Shown piece by piece: positions 32,607 to 40,381 of a stretch of 64,000 bases of DNA. The position numbers and the translations under genes were made by a program. The first letter of the stretch is position 1, and each line of letters begins with the position of its first letter. Under the pieces are notes generated by a model. That model was given only the letters and a program-made list of their open reading frames with translations, ran no database searches and was not told the DNA's origin. This DNA comes from Senimuribacter intestinalis (lineage in GTDB: Bacteria; Bacillota; Clostridia; Peptostreptococcales; Anaerovoracaceae), in assembly GCA_943192975.1 (NCBI GenBank), contig CALPCJ010000007.1, positions 72,021-136,020 on the forward strand, in the 5' to 3' direction.

Positions 32607-34292
32607 TTACCGTTTCTGTGCTACTTTGTCAGACCATGGTGTATATACTGTGTGACCGTCAATTTTCTTGTAGCCTCTTACTTTGTAATAGTAAGTTTTT
32701 CCCTTTGTTGTGCTCTTGTTGAGCGCAGAGAGTTTCTTTGTTGTAACGATTTTCTTATAAGTTCCGTTCTTTTTCGTTGCTCTGTATACCTGATAGCCAT
32801 CTACTGCGCCTCCTGTCTTTTTCCAGGAAATCGTAATTCCGCTGTTTCCAGTCTTTGTAGAAACTTTAACCTTGACTGCTTTCACCGCATCTTTTGCAGC
32901 ATAGTACTGTTTTGCATATTCAATCAGCATGGTACTCTTTTCGTAACGCTCAGCTGTGCCTTCTGCCCCGAAAATTACAGAAACAATATTCTGAGTTTTA
33001 CCCTCGATTGTCACAGGCACTGCAGTAACCATGTTTGCACCGGATCTGTTGGTTGTTCCGGTTTTCAGTCCGATTGCACCCAGATTGTAAATCAGCGTTC
33101 CATAAGTTGAAGTTGCAACAACACCTTCTCCAAAGGTTGGAAGTTCAATTTGTGTCTGTCCTGTAAATGCAGTCAGTTCCTTCTGATAGTTCTTCAGCAA
33201 ATAGGATGCCAGTTTGAACATATCTTTTGCACTCATGGAATTCTGACGCTTTGCAGTTACTGCGCTGCTGTCATAGTTTGGAAGACCATGTACATTGTAA
33301 AATACAGCTGAGGAAAGCCCCAGTGCTTTTGCTCTTTTGTTCATCAGTTTTACAAATGCCTCTTCGGATCCGCTGACAGCTTCAGCCAGCGCAGTTCCAC
33401 ACTCATTAGCAGACGGCAACAAGAATCCTGCCAAAAGATCACGAACAGAAACTTCTTTTCCAAGTTCAAAATTATTTCTGCAAATACCGGTGCTGTCTTC
33501 GGAGTTTGCTTCCTCCATCACTGCTTCAGAAATTTTTACTTTCGTATCCAGTGAAATTTTACCTTTGTCAATTGCTTCCTGCACCAGCAGATAAGTCATC
33601 AATTTTGTAGTGGACGCCAGCTGGGTCTGTACATTTTCGTTACTTGCGTAAAGGATTTCTCCCGTGTCAGCGTTGCCGACAATCGCACCGTGCAGAAAAC
33701 TGAAATAACCATTTTTGTCAAGCTGATCGATGTCGATGCTGAAGTTCTTCTTCGTATTCACCGACAATGCATTTTTCCCAGTCAGCTTAGTTTCCAGACC
33801 AAAGGCAAATCCCAGATCTAAAATTTTCATGTAGATATCGTCTCCAGCTTTATACACGCTGTAGCCATAAGGCTTTCCGTCGATCTCCATGTTGGTCGGC
33901 GTTGTCATCCCCGGCGTGCTCAGGCTAATATCGTCCTGCCCTTCTTTTGGATTCTGGCTATATGTTACATCAAATGCTGCATTCTCTCCACCGACAGCTT
34001 CATAGGCTTTTCCCGTGGTGAAGATGTACTTGCCACTTTCTTCATCGTATTTAAAATTCATCTGCTTCTCGCTTCCACTCAAAGCACTGCATAGATCTTT
34101 GACAGAAACATACATGTTATACGCATAGGACGCATTGTACGCTTTTACGGTCACAGGTTCATTTCCATCTACGCTGACTGCCAGATTGACTCTCTGCATC
34201 TGATCTCCTGCATAGACGGTTCCCATCGCGCCAAAACACATCGTCATGACGACAGATAAAACCAGGATTACACTGATTAGCTTTTTCTTCAT
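32607..34292 (-). CDS. D-alanyl-D-alanine carboxypeptidase (PBP5-type) with accessory domains
   Basis: The 561-residue secreted protein starts MKKKLISVILVLSVVMTM (signal peptide to about residue 29, AYA/VYA-type cleavage). Residues about 30-185 look like a copper-amine-oxidase-N-like wall-binding stalk. The S11 peptidase domain follows: SxxK = STTK (227-230), SxN = SAN (294-296), KTG (410-412). A fibronectin-III-like domain (about 470-561; 'ISWKKTGGAVDGYQVYRA') replaces the usual C-terminal membrane amphipathic helix. It trims pentapeptide side chains of peptidoglycan. A GGAGATGATCAA site fixes this start. Confidence 0.9.
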   Translation of the reverse strand: MKKKLISVILVLSVVMTMCFGAMGTVYAGDQMQRVNLAVSVDGNEPVTVKAYNASYAYNMYVSVKDLCSALSGSEKQMNFKYDEESGKYIFTTGKAYEAVGGENAAFDVTYSQNPKEGQDDISLSTPGMTTPTNMEIDGKPYGYSVYKAGDDIYMKILDLGFAFGLETKLTGKNALSVNTKKNFSIDIDQLDKNGYFSFLHGAIVGNADTGEILYASNENVQTQLASTTKLMTYLLVQEAIDKGKISLDTKVKISEAVMEEANSEDSTGICRNNFELGKEVSVRDLLAGFLLPSANECGTALAEAVSGSEEAFVKLMNKRAKALGLSSAVFYNVHGLPNYDSSAVTAKRQNSMSAKDMFKLASYLLKNYQKELTAFTGQTQIELPTFGEGVVATSTYGTLIYNLGAIGLKTGTTNRSGANMVTAVPVTIEGKTQNIVSVIFGAEGTAERYEKSTMLIEYAKQYYAAKDAVKAVKVKVSTKTGNSGITISWKKTGGAVDGYQVYRATKKNGTYKKIVTTKKLSALNKSTTKGKTYYYKVRGYKKIDGHTVYTPWSDKVAQKR

Positions 34293-34521
34293 TTGATCAT
34301 CTCCTTTTCTTTTGTGATATCTCACACTAGAAAGGACATGCAAATGTTGTGCCAGAAAAAGGTTATTCTGAAAACTCTTTTATTTTAGGAGATTCGGATT
34401 TTTTCTGCTGCTTTCTCCTCATCTTTTCGTCCGAAATTCCGTTTAAAGAATCCGAATTTTAGAACATGCGTCCGCTGTGTACTTTAATATTAAAATTCTA
34501 TGTTTTTCAAAGTCCCGCTTT

Positions 34522-35061
34522 CTAATCCATCATATAAATGCCAAAGAACCCCACCTTATCCTTCCCATGATCCCAGGAAAGTCCGCAGGTTTTACATAAT
34601 TCTGCCACATTGATTCCGTAAGCAGAAAGGCAGGAAGCTCTCTTCTCCGGAAATCTACATGGCTCACCGCTCACCTTTGCACAAGGGCTGCAAGCGCTGC
34701 ATGGTCCTGCCATAATTGCCATACCTTTAATGCCCTTCGCCTCAAGTTCATTGATAAAAATTCTGATTTTTGCGTTATGTCTTTTCTTCAGCGAACCGGT
34801 CTCTGCGGAATCGGTGATGTCTCCTACCGGCTGAATGGTCTGCAAAACCAAGGCACGGCTGTATTTCATCACCTTGTCCTTCATTTCGGCAGGGGTACCG
34901 CAATCCGGCGGACAGCCATAATTTTTCCCAAAATTACCGCATTGGTTCATCTCGCAGTATTTACGAAATTCAAATTCAAAGACCAAATCCTTCGCATTCA
35001 TAAATGCGCTGTTTTCAATACCTACCTCTTTAGCAATCCGTAAAATTTCCTGTTCTGTCAT
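34522..35061 (-). CDS. DUF2284 cysteine-rich putative metal-binding protein
   Basis: The 179-residue protein has many cysteines in the family pattern: 'CGNFGKNYGCPPDCG' (about 41-55), 'GPCSACSPCAKVSGEPCRFPEKRASC' (about 119-144) and 'CKTCGLSWDH'. These suggest an Fe-S or zinc site. It is common in anaerobes; biochemical role not established. It stands alone between the carboxypeptidase and the ECF S component. Confidence 0.85.
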   Translation of the reverse strand: MTEQEILRIAKEVGIENSAFMNAKDLVFEFEFRKYCEMNQCGNFGKNYGCPPDCGTPAEMKDKVMKYSRALVLQTIQPVGDITDSAETGSLKKRHNAKIRIFINELEAKGIKGMAIMAGPCSACSPCAKVSGEPCRFPEKRASCLSAYGINVAELCKTCGLSWDHGKDKVGFFGIYMMD

Positions 35062-35165
35062 AATTGTACCTCATTCAAATATGTTTCCACTGCGGTAATT
35101 ATACCACAATCTCCCCAAAGAAAAAAGGAATCTTCCCCGCTGAAGATTCCTCTGTCCGTCGCAAT

Positions 35166-35720
35166 TTATTTATAAGCAAAGAATTTTTTCGCCGGTGTTT
35201 TGCAAAGGGCGCTTGCTAATATGCAAGCAAGGACCATGCCCACTGCAAACTGCCCGATATTCCACGGCACACCGGAAAGCGGCGCAATGAAATTCCCATA
35301 CATGACAGCTTCGGTCACATAATAGCCTGCCGTCATTTCAAGACCTGCGATGACCATTCCGATAACTTCCCCCACAGAAATTCTACCCTCTTGCTGGTTT
35401 TTCCCTGACTTTTCCATTCTCTCCACAAAACTTCCCAAAATCCATGCCATAACCAGCTTAATCAGCAGCGTCCACGGCGCCCAAAAAGCATAACCGCCGA
35501 TGATGTCACCCAAAGCCGAGCCGGCGCCTGCTGCCAGTGCACCACTTTTTTTGCCGAGTATCAAAACGGCAAGAAAAATCATGGAGTCCCCCAAATGAAC
35601 GTACCCCTGGGTAAACGGAATCGGCACTTTGATAAACATGGTCGCAATCATCACAAGGCACATCATCAAGGCCGTCATTACCATTGTCGCTATTTGATTT
35701 CTATTTTCATTTCTAATCAT
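35166..35720 (-). CDS. ECF transporter S component (possibly vitamin B6-related)
   Basis: The 184-residue protein has about five to six hydrophobic helices. It has the S-component hallmark 'PFTQGYVHLGDSMIFLAVLILGKKSGALAAGAGSALGDIIGGYAFWAPWTLLIK'. It must use the shared EcfA1A2T module (28-32 kb). The divergent MocR regulator suggests regulation by a PLP-linked signal and a B6-vitamer substrate (PdxU2-like); this is inferred from context, not from binding residues. Confidence 0.8.
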   Translation of the reverse strand: MIRNENRNQIATMVMTALMMCLVMIATMFIKVPIPFTQGYVHLGDSMIFLAVLILGKKSGALAAGAGSALGDIIGGYAFWAPWTLLIKLVMAWILGSFVERMEKSGKNQQEGRISVGEVIGMVIAGLEMTAGYYVTEAVMYGNFIAPLSGVPWNIGQFAVGMVLACILASALCKTPAKKFFAYK

Positions 35721-35838
35721 AATTTCACCTGTTTCTATTGACTTTCTCTCTGTCAGTATTATAATAGCACTAAAGTGTTCTTAAAGAAACAGTCAGAATA
35801 TATTATTCTTATATATACACTTTGGAGGTTTTTGCGAA

Positions 35839-37224
35839 ATGAAGCCAATTACAATAGAGTTCAAAGACAGTTCTAAAACGCCTTTATACATACAGTTGTA
35901 CAGACACATAAAAAGTGAAATTACCTGCAGCAATATGACCGCCGGAGAGAAACTGCCTTCGCTCCGCAGACTTTCTGCAGATTTGTCCATCAGCATTACC
36001 ACCACCGAGCAGGCGTACAACCAGCTTTTGGTAGAAGGCTACATCATCAGCAAGCCGCAGTCCGGCTACTATGTTGCCAATGTGGCTGGCGGCAGTTCAG
36101 ACAGAGGACTAACCCCAGAGACTGGTCTTGACCTCTCCTCTTATGCGGTACAGGAATCCCCTTACAAACAAGATTTGTCCTGCTTTGACTTTGGAAAATG
36201 GAAAAAATGCATGGCCCGTGTGCTTAACGACTACTCCCGTCTGCTGCTCTTTGAAAGCGACCCGCAGGGAGAAGGCGCCTTGCGCTTTGAGATTTCAAAG
36301 TACATCTATAACTCTCGCGGTGTTATCGCAAACCCGGAGCAGATTGTCATAGGCGCGGGTACCCAGCAACTGACCAGTCACCTTTGCCGGATTCTGCGCA
36401 AAATCAGCGTAGACCATATCGCAACCGAGGATCCCGGTTATCTTCCAGTGCAAAACATTTTCCGCGACCACGGTTTTAGTATTACGAAAATTCCTGTATC
36501 AGACGACGGAATCCATATAGAAAAACTGCCGACCAATATTCCTTCGGCAGTCTACGTCAGCCCCTCTAATCAGTTCCCTACAGGCTCCGTTATGCCGGTG
36601 GGCAGACGCTACCGGCTTTTAGAGTGGGCAAAAGAAAATCACAGTTTTATATTAGAGGACGATTACGACAGCGAACTGCGTTACTTCGGAAAACCTGTGC
36701 CGGCGCTACAGGGTCTTGACGACAGCGGCAGGGTTGTCTACCTGGGCTCTTTTTCGTCCACTTTATTTCCCGCAGTCAAAATCAGCTACATGGTGCTGCC
36801 GGAGTCAATGATGGAAATTTTCAACACCATTAAAACCGACTACACCCAGACCTGTTCCAAAACAGAGCAGCTAACCCTCGCCCTCTTTATGGAAGATGGG
36901 CTTTACTACACCAATATCAAAAAATTGCGCAAGCTTTACGGTCAAAAACTACAGATCGCACTTACCGCTTTTGCGTGCTTTGGCGTCGGCTTCGTCACAC
37001 CGACCAATACCAACTCAGGAATCAACATCATCTTAAAAGTCCGCACAAAAAAATCCCCTGCGATCCTTTCTGAAATGGCTCGCTCCATCGGACTCAATGT
37101 ACAGCCGGCTGCCAGCCTGACTGACCAAGATACCGCCGCCCTCATCTTTTATTATAATCAGATTCCACTCGGCGAAATGGAATCCAGCATTGCGGCTATG
37201 ATCACATTGTGGAAAAGCTGCTGA
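35839..37224 (+). CDS. MocR-family GntR/aminotransferase regulator (PdxR-like)
   Basis: The 461-residue protein has an N-terminal GntR winged helix (about 1-75; 'IQLYRHIKSEITCSNMTAGEKLPSLRRLSADLSISITTTEQAYNQL') and a type I aminotransferase domain. PLP-site motifs are recognisable: 'YVSPSNQFPTG', 'ILEDDYDSELRY' and 'YLGSFSSTLFPAVKISY' (the Lys is in 'PAVKIS'). MocR proteins sense PLP and control vitamin B6 or GABA genes. It is divergent from the S component over 118 bp that contain two AAAGTGT words. GGAGGTTTTTGCGAA precedes the ATG. Confidence 0.88.
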   Translation: MKPITIEFKDSSKTPLYIQLYRHIKSEITCSNMTAGEKLPSLRRLSADLSISITTTEQAYNQLLVEGYIISKPQSGYYVANVAGGSSDRGLTPETGLDLSSYAVQESPYKQDLSCFDFGKWKKCMARVLNDYSRLLLFESDPQGEGALRFEISKYIYNSRGVIANPEQIVIGAGTQQLTSHLCRILRKISVDHIATEDPGYLPVQNIFRDHGFSITKIPVSDDGIHIEKLPTNIPSAVYVSPSNQFPTGSVMPVGRRYRLLEWAKENHSFILEDDYDSELRYFGKPVPALQGLDDSGRVVYLGSFSSTLFPAVKISYMVLPESMMEIFNTIKTDYTQTCSKTEQLTLALFMEDGLYYTNIKKLRKLYGQKLQIALTAFACFGVGFVTPTNTNSGINIILKVRTKKSPAILSEMARSIGLNVQPAASLTDQDTAALIFYYNQIPLGEMESSIAAMITLWKSC

Positions 37225-37260
37225 TGTATCGCTTCGATTTTGCTAAATAGCTACAGAACC

Positions 37261-37358
37261 TGCACCATTTTCTTTAAATTTTAAGGCTATGGTGCAATTT
37301 TTCATCTCGACGCTTCTATTCTTGCACCATTTCCTTTCAAAATCGAGTCAATGGTGCG
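37261..37358. repeat. Alternating inverted-word array C, left block
   Basis: Four words: TGCACCAT 37261, ATGGTGCA 37289, TGCACCAT 37323, ATGGTGCG 37351. Spacing 28, 34, 28 is identical to array A, 19 kb away, with unrelated intervening sequence. The 37225-37571 gap holds no gene that I can support. Confidence 0.85.
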
Positions 37359-37490
37359 AATTTGACCGTCAACAGCTAGTTCAATAAGCGCTATGTTGAA
37401 AGTTATCTTAATTCAGCTTCCATTATTCCCCTTTTATTTCCATTATATCCATTATCATGCATACAATTCTGCCTTGTAGGTTATGCTCGA

Positions 37491-37588
37491 CGCACCATAC
37501 GCCCGATAAAAAGCAAAAATGGTGCACCTTTAGAAGCAGCCAACTTCAAATCCGCACCATTGGCCATCTATTTAAAGAAAATGGGGCA
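37491..37588. repeat. Alternating inverted-word array C, right block
   Basis: Four words: CGCACCAT 37491, ATGGTGCA 37519, CGCACCAT 37553, ATGGGGCA 37581, again with 28, 34, 28 spacing. The last word lies inside the 3' end of the downstream gene on the minus strand, where it encodes its final LPH residues. 37359-37490 between the two blocks shows no clear words and is out of phase, so it may be a decayed or inserted stretch. Confidence 0.82.
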
Positions 37589-38360
37589 AAAGTTGTGTTC
37601 TGACGACTTCATCAATCCAAGCGCTGTTACAACTGCCCTTGTTATCATCCTGTGTCAAAATTAAATCCTTGCCGATTACAAAACCATTCATCTGATAAGT
37701 GTACAGCTTATTTGCAGTGTTTTCGCAATATGTCATTTTACTTAAAAGCCCTAGATGCTCCCAGATTTTATAGCCGCCTAATGGCAATTTGATGCGAAAA
37801 TCCGGATAGAAATACTGCCCTGTAAATGACAAACGTTCCTCATATCGAAATGGAATGTGGTAATAGAACAATGTATTTGCAATAATGACTTCCGACTTAG
37901 AACGCACGAAAATTCCGCTTAAAGTTTCGTGAACCAGGTGCTGCGGTTCATACTCGCACTTTGGATAGTCAGCACTCGCCCAGTCCTGCAGTTTCTTCGC
38001 CGTAAATCTGCAGAATGCTCTTTGATAAGCCGGCGATAAGCCATGCAAAATATCCTTTTGTTCTGTGCTTTGATAGCTCTCCTGCAAATCTTCCAGCAGA
38101 ATAATATTTTTTTCTGCTCGCCGATTTACCTCCTGCTGGATTCTTTTATCCAAAAGGCACCTCACTATCTGCGGATTCTTTGAGATATTTTCCTCAAGAT
38201 ATCCATTTTCAGTCCTATATTTGCGATAAAACACCGCATCGACTTTCCTCTCTCTCATTTTCAAAAATCCGTCCGGCGCTCTATTTAAAAACTGCTTACT
38301 TTGATATAGCTGCTGCTTCTGCTGTTTCAACTCATTTTCAATCAAAAAAGAAAAACTCAC
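37572..38360 (-). CDS. PD-(D/E)XK-fold putative nuclease
   Basis: I read this as 262 residues from a GTG start at 38360, because GGAGGTGATTAGA is ideally placed before it; upstream ATG codons exist in frame. The C-terminal half has the restriction-like motif set: 'RSKSEVIIANTLFYYHIPFRYEERL' (Glu), 'YFYPDFRIKLP' (Asp) and 'KIWEHLGLLSKMTYCENTANKLYTYQMNGF' (E-x-L-G). The N-terminal half is Lys/Gln/Arg-rich and helical. Such proteins appear in defence and repair settings, but no partner gene is adjacent. Its 3' end overlaps array C. Confidence 0.7.
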   Translation of the reverse strand: MSFSFLIENELKQQKQQLYQSKQFLNRAPDGFLKMRERKVDAVFYRKYRTENGYLEENISKNPQIVRCLLDKRIQQEVNRRAEKNIILLEDLQESYQSTEQKDILHGLSPAYQRAFCRFTAKKLQDWASADYPKCEYEPQHLVHETLSGIFVRSKSEVIIANTLFYYHIPFRYEERLSFTGQYFYPDFRIKLPLGGYKIWEHLGLLSKMTYCENTANKLYTYQMNGFVIGKDLILTQDDNKGSCNSAWIDEVVRTQLLPHFL

Positions 38361-38437
38361 TCTAATCACCTCCATCTTTATTGTGACATAATCGAGGCGA
38401 GATTTCAAGAAAGTTTTTCCTTATTTTACATTTTTTG

Positions 38438-39457
38438 CTATTTTTCTTCCGCGAACCCTATAAATCCGCTGGTCTTCGTCAGTACGCCGTCCTTGTCCAC
38501 AAAAAGCGCTTCCACACCGTCAATACCCTCAATAAAGTCGACACCCTCTTCCACGCCCAACATGAGGCATATAGTCGCCATAGCATCACAGTCGGCAGAG
38601 GTTCCTTTATCACCCACGAGACTTACACTAACGACATCGTTATTCACCGGCCATCCGGTTTCCACATCCAATATATGATGGTAATAAGTTCCGTCCGCTG
38701 CTTCAAATCCGCGCTCGTAAATGCCGGAAGTTACCACCGTTTTATTTGCAGCTTCCACATAGCCGACAATTTCTCCACTATCAGAAAACGGCTTTTCAAT
38801 ACCAATTTTAAAGGCATCGCCGCCCCTATCGCCAATTACGATAATATTGCCGCCAAAGTTGACGACGGCGCTGGTAACGCCCAATTCTTCCAGACACTCC
38901 GCCGCACGGTCAGCCACATAGCCCTTTCCTATGCCGCCTAAGGTAATCTCTGCCTTAGGATTTTCCAGCGTCACATCATTTCCGTCAATCTTCACCGCCC
39001 GGTAGTCAACACCCTGCATAGCTTCCTCCACTGCCGCCGTAGAAGGCACCTTCGGCTCCGACTCATGAAAATCCCACAAAGCAGCTGCTTTTCCGATGGT
39101 GATATCAAACTTTCCGCCTGAAAGATCGCCATAATACAATGCCTTTTTCAGCAAAGAAACAGTTCGCAGGTCGCATGCAACAGCCTTGCCGCCCGCATGA
39201 TTTACCTTGTAAATATCACTGCCCTCAATGGTCGCACTGATCAGCGACTCGTACTCCACACATAATGCAAAAGCTGTGTTAATGGCATTCTCCGCATTCT
39301 CCTGCCCCATAGCTTCCATATCGTAAATTGTAATCTGACATAGAGTGTCCATGTAGTAACTTGTTTTTGATACCGGCTTTTCTGTACAGCCAGTCTGTGT
39401 TATAATAACAGAAGCAGTCATTATCGCAATGACCGCAATAGAAAGAAATTTTTTCAT
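38438..39457 (-). CDS. apbE: FAD:protein FMN transferase (ApbE), lipoprotein
   Basis: The 339-residue protein begins MKKFLSIAVIAIMTASVII followed by a TGC lipobox-like Cys. ApbE motifs: 'YYMDTLCQITIYD', 'ITLGGIGKGYVADRAAECLEELGV', 'VVNFGGNIIVIG', 'HHILDVETGWP', and 'GTSADCDAMATICLMLG' (Mg/FAD Asp). It attaches FMN to Thr/Ser of extracytoplasmic flavoproteins (RnfG, NqrC or FMN-binding domains). GAGGTATATGTA precedes the ATG at 39457. It is divergent from the NusG-II gene, 31 bp away. Confidence 0.93.
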   Translation of the reverse strand: MKKFLSIAVIAIMTASVIITQTGCTEKPVSKTSYYMDTLCQITIYDMEAMGQENAENAINTAFALCVEYESLISATIEGSDIYKVNHAGGKAVACDLRTVSLLKKALYYGDLSGGKFDITIGKAAALWDFHESEPKVPSTAAVEEAMQGVDYRAVKIDGNDVTLENPKAEITLGGIGKGYVADRAAECLEELGVTSAVVNFGGNIIVIGDRGGDAFKIGIEKPFSDSGEIVGYVEAANKTVVTSGIYERGFEAADGTYYHHILDVETGWPVNNDVVSVSLVGDKGTSADCDAMATICLMLGVEEGVDFIEGIDGVEALFVDKDGVLTKTSGFIGFAEEK

Positions 39458-39488
39458 TACATATACCTCAAACTTTATTGGAGTTTTT

Positions 39489-39860
39489 ATGTTCAAAATC
39501 ATCAACAAGGCTGATATCGTGCTCTTTTTCTGCCTGCTTCTCATAGGTCTTGGCCTTTCTGCGTGGTCCCTCACATCAGGCGGCGCCGGTCAACAGGTCA
39601 TCGTCACGGTGAACGGACAGCACTATGGCACCTACAGCCTCTTCGAAAATCAGACGATAGAGATTCAGCAAAAGAATCATCTTAATAAGATTACCATAAA
39701 AGACGGCACGGTGCAAATGACTTATTCCGACTGCCACAACCAGGTGTGCGTCAAAGACGGCAAGGTTCGCATGGCAAATCAGAGCATTGTCTGCCTGCCA
39801 AACAAAGTCATGGTCGAAATCGTCGGCGGAGAGGGGGAGCTTGATGCAATCTCAAATTAG
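39489..39860 (+). CDS. NusG domain II-containing membrane protein (EetA-like)
   Basis: The 123-residue protein has one transmembrane helix (about 8-28) and an extracytoplasmic NusG-II domain ('VIVTVNGQHYGTYSLFENQTIEI', 'YSDCHNQVCVKDGKV', 'IVCLPNKVMVEI') with the family's C-x4-C and a later Cys. Genes of this family with Gx-type and apbE neighbours occur in flavin-based extracellular electron transfer loci (Listeria eet). GGAGTTTTT precedes the ATG. It overlaps the next gene by 17 bp. Confidence 0.85.
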   Translation: MFKIINKADIVLFFCLLLIGLGLSAWSLTSGGAGQQVIVTVNGQHYGTYSLFENQTIEIQQKNHLNKITIKDGTVQMTYSDCHNQVCVKDGKVRMANQSIVCLPNKVMVEIVGGEGELDAISN

Positions 39861-40368
39861 TACTCGTACCAGAAGAACTAAGGCGCTAGCCCTTTCTGCC
39901 ATGTTTGCCTGTCTTGCGCTGATTTTTTCCTATGTAGAAGCAATAATTCCTTTTAACATCGGAATCCCCGGTGTCAAACTGGGGCTAGCCAATCTAGTCA
40001 TTGTCATCGCCCTGTACGAGCTGAATTTTCGCTACGCCTTTGTCATCAACATGATCCGAATCCTGCTGGCAGGACTTTTGTTCAGCGGCGTATTCGGTGC
40101 GCTTTACTCACTGGCTGGCGGCATTTTGTCCCTACTCGTCATGTGGATTTTGAAAAAGACCGAACTGTTCAGCATGGTCGGCATCAGCATGGCAGGCGGC
40201 GTGGCGCACAACATGGGGCAGCTTTTAGTCGCCGCCGCCATCGTATCCAATCTGCGCATGTTCCTGTATTTTCCGATATTGATGTTCAGTGGGCTTGTAA
40301 CCGGCATTCTCATGGGCATTGTCGCATATGTCATCGACAACAAAATACCAAAAAGTATATTTAGATAG
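39844..40368 (+). CDS. Gx transporter family protein (heptaprenyl diphosphate synthase component I-like; EetB-like)
   Basis: The 174-residue membrane protein has about five helices, including 'SYVEAIIPFNIGIPGVKLGLANLVIVIALYELN' and 'GVFGALYSLAGGILSLLVMWILKK'. GGAGAGGGGGAGCTTG is upstream of the ATG at 39844. The family (PF07456) was named from hepT neighbours; its fold resembles ECF S components. With the NusG-II gene and apbE it forms a three-gene set tied to redox quinone/flavin modules. No FMN-binding partner is in the window. Confidence 0.85.
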   Translation: MQSQISTRTRRTKALALSAMFACLALIFSYVEAIIPFNIGIPGVKLGLANLVIVIALYELNFRYAFVINMIRILLAGLLFSGVFGALYSLAGGILSLLVMWILKKTELFSMVGISMAGGVAHNMGQLLVAAAIVSNLRMFLYFPILMFSGLVTGILMGIVAYVIDNKIPKSIFR

Positions 40369-40381
40369 AAAGAGGTTTTTT

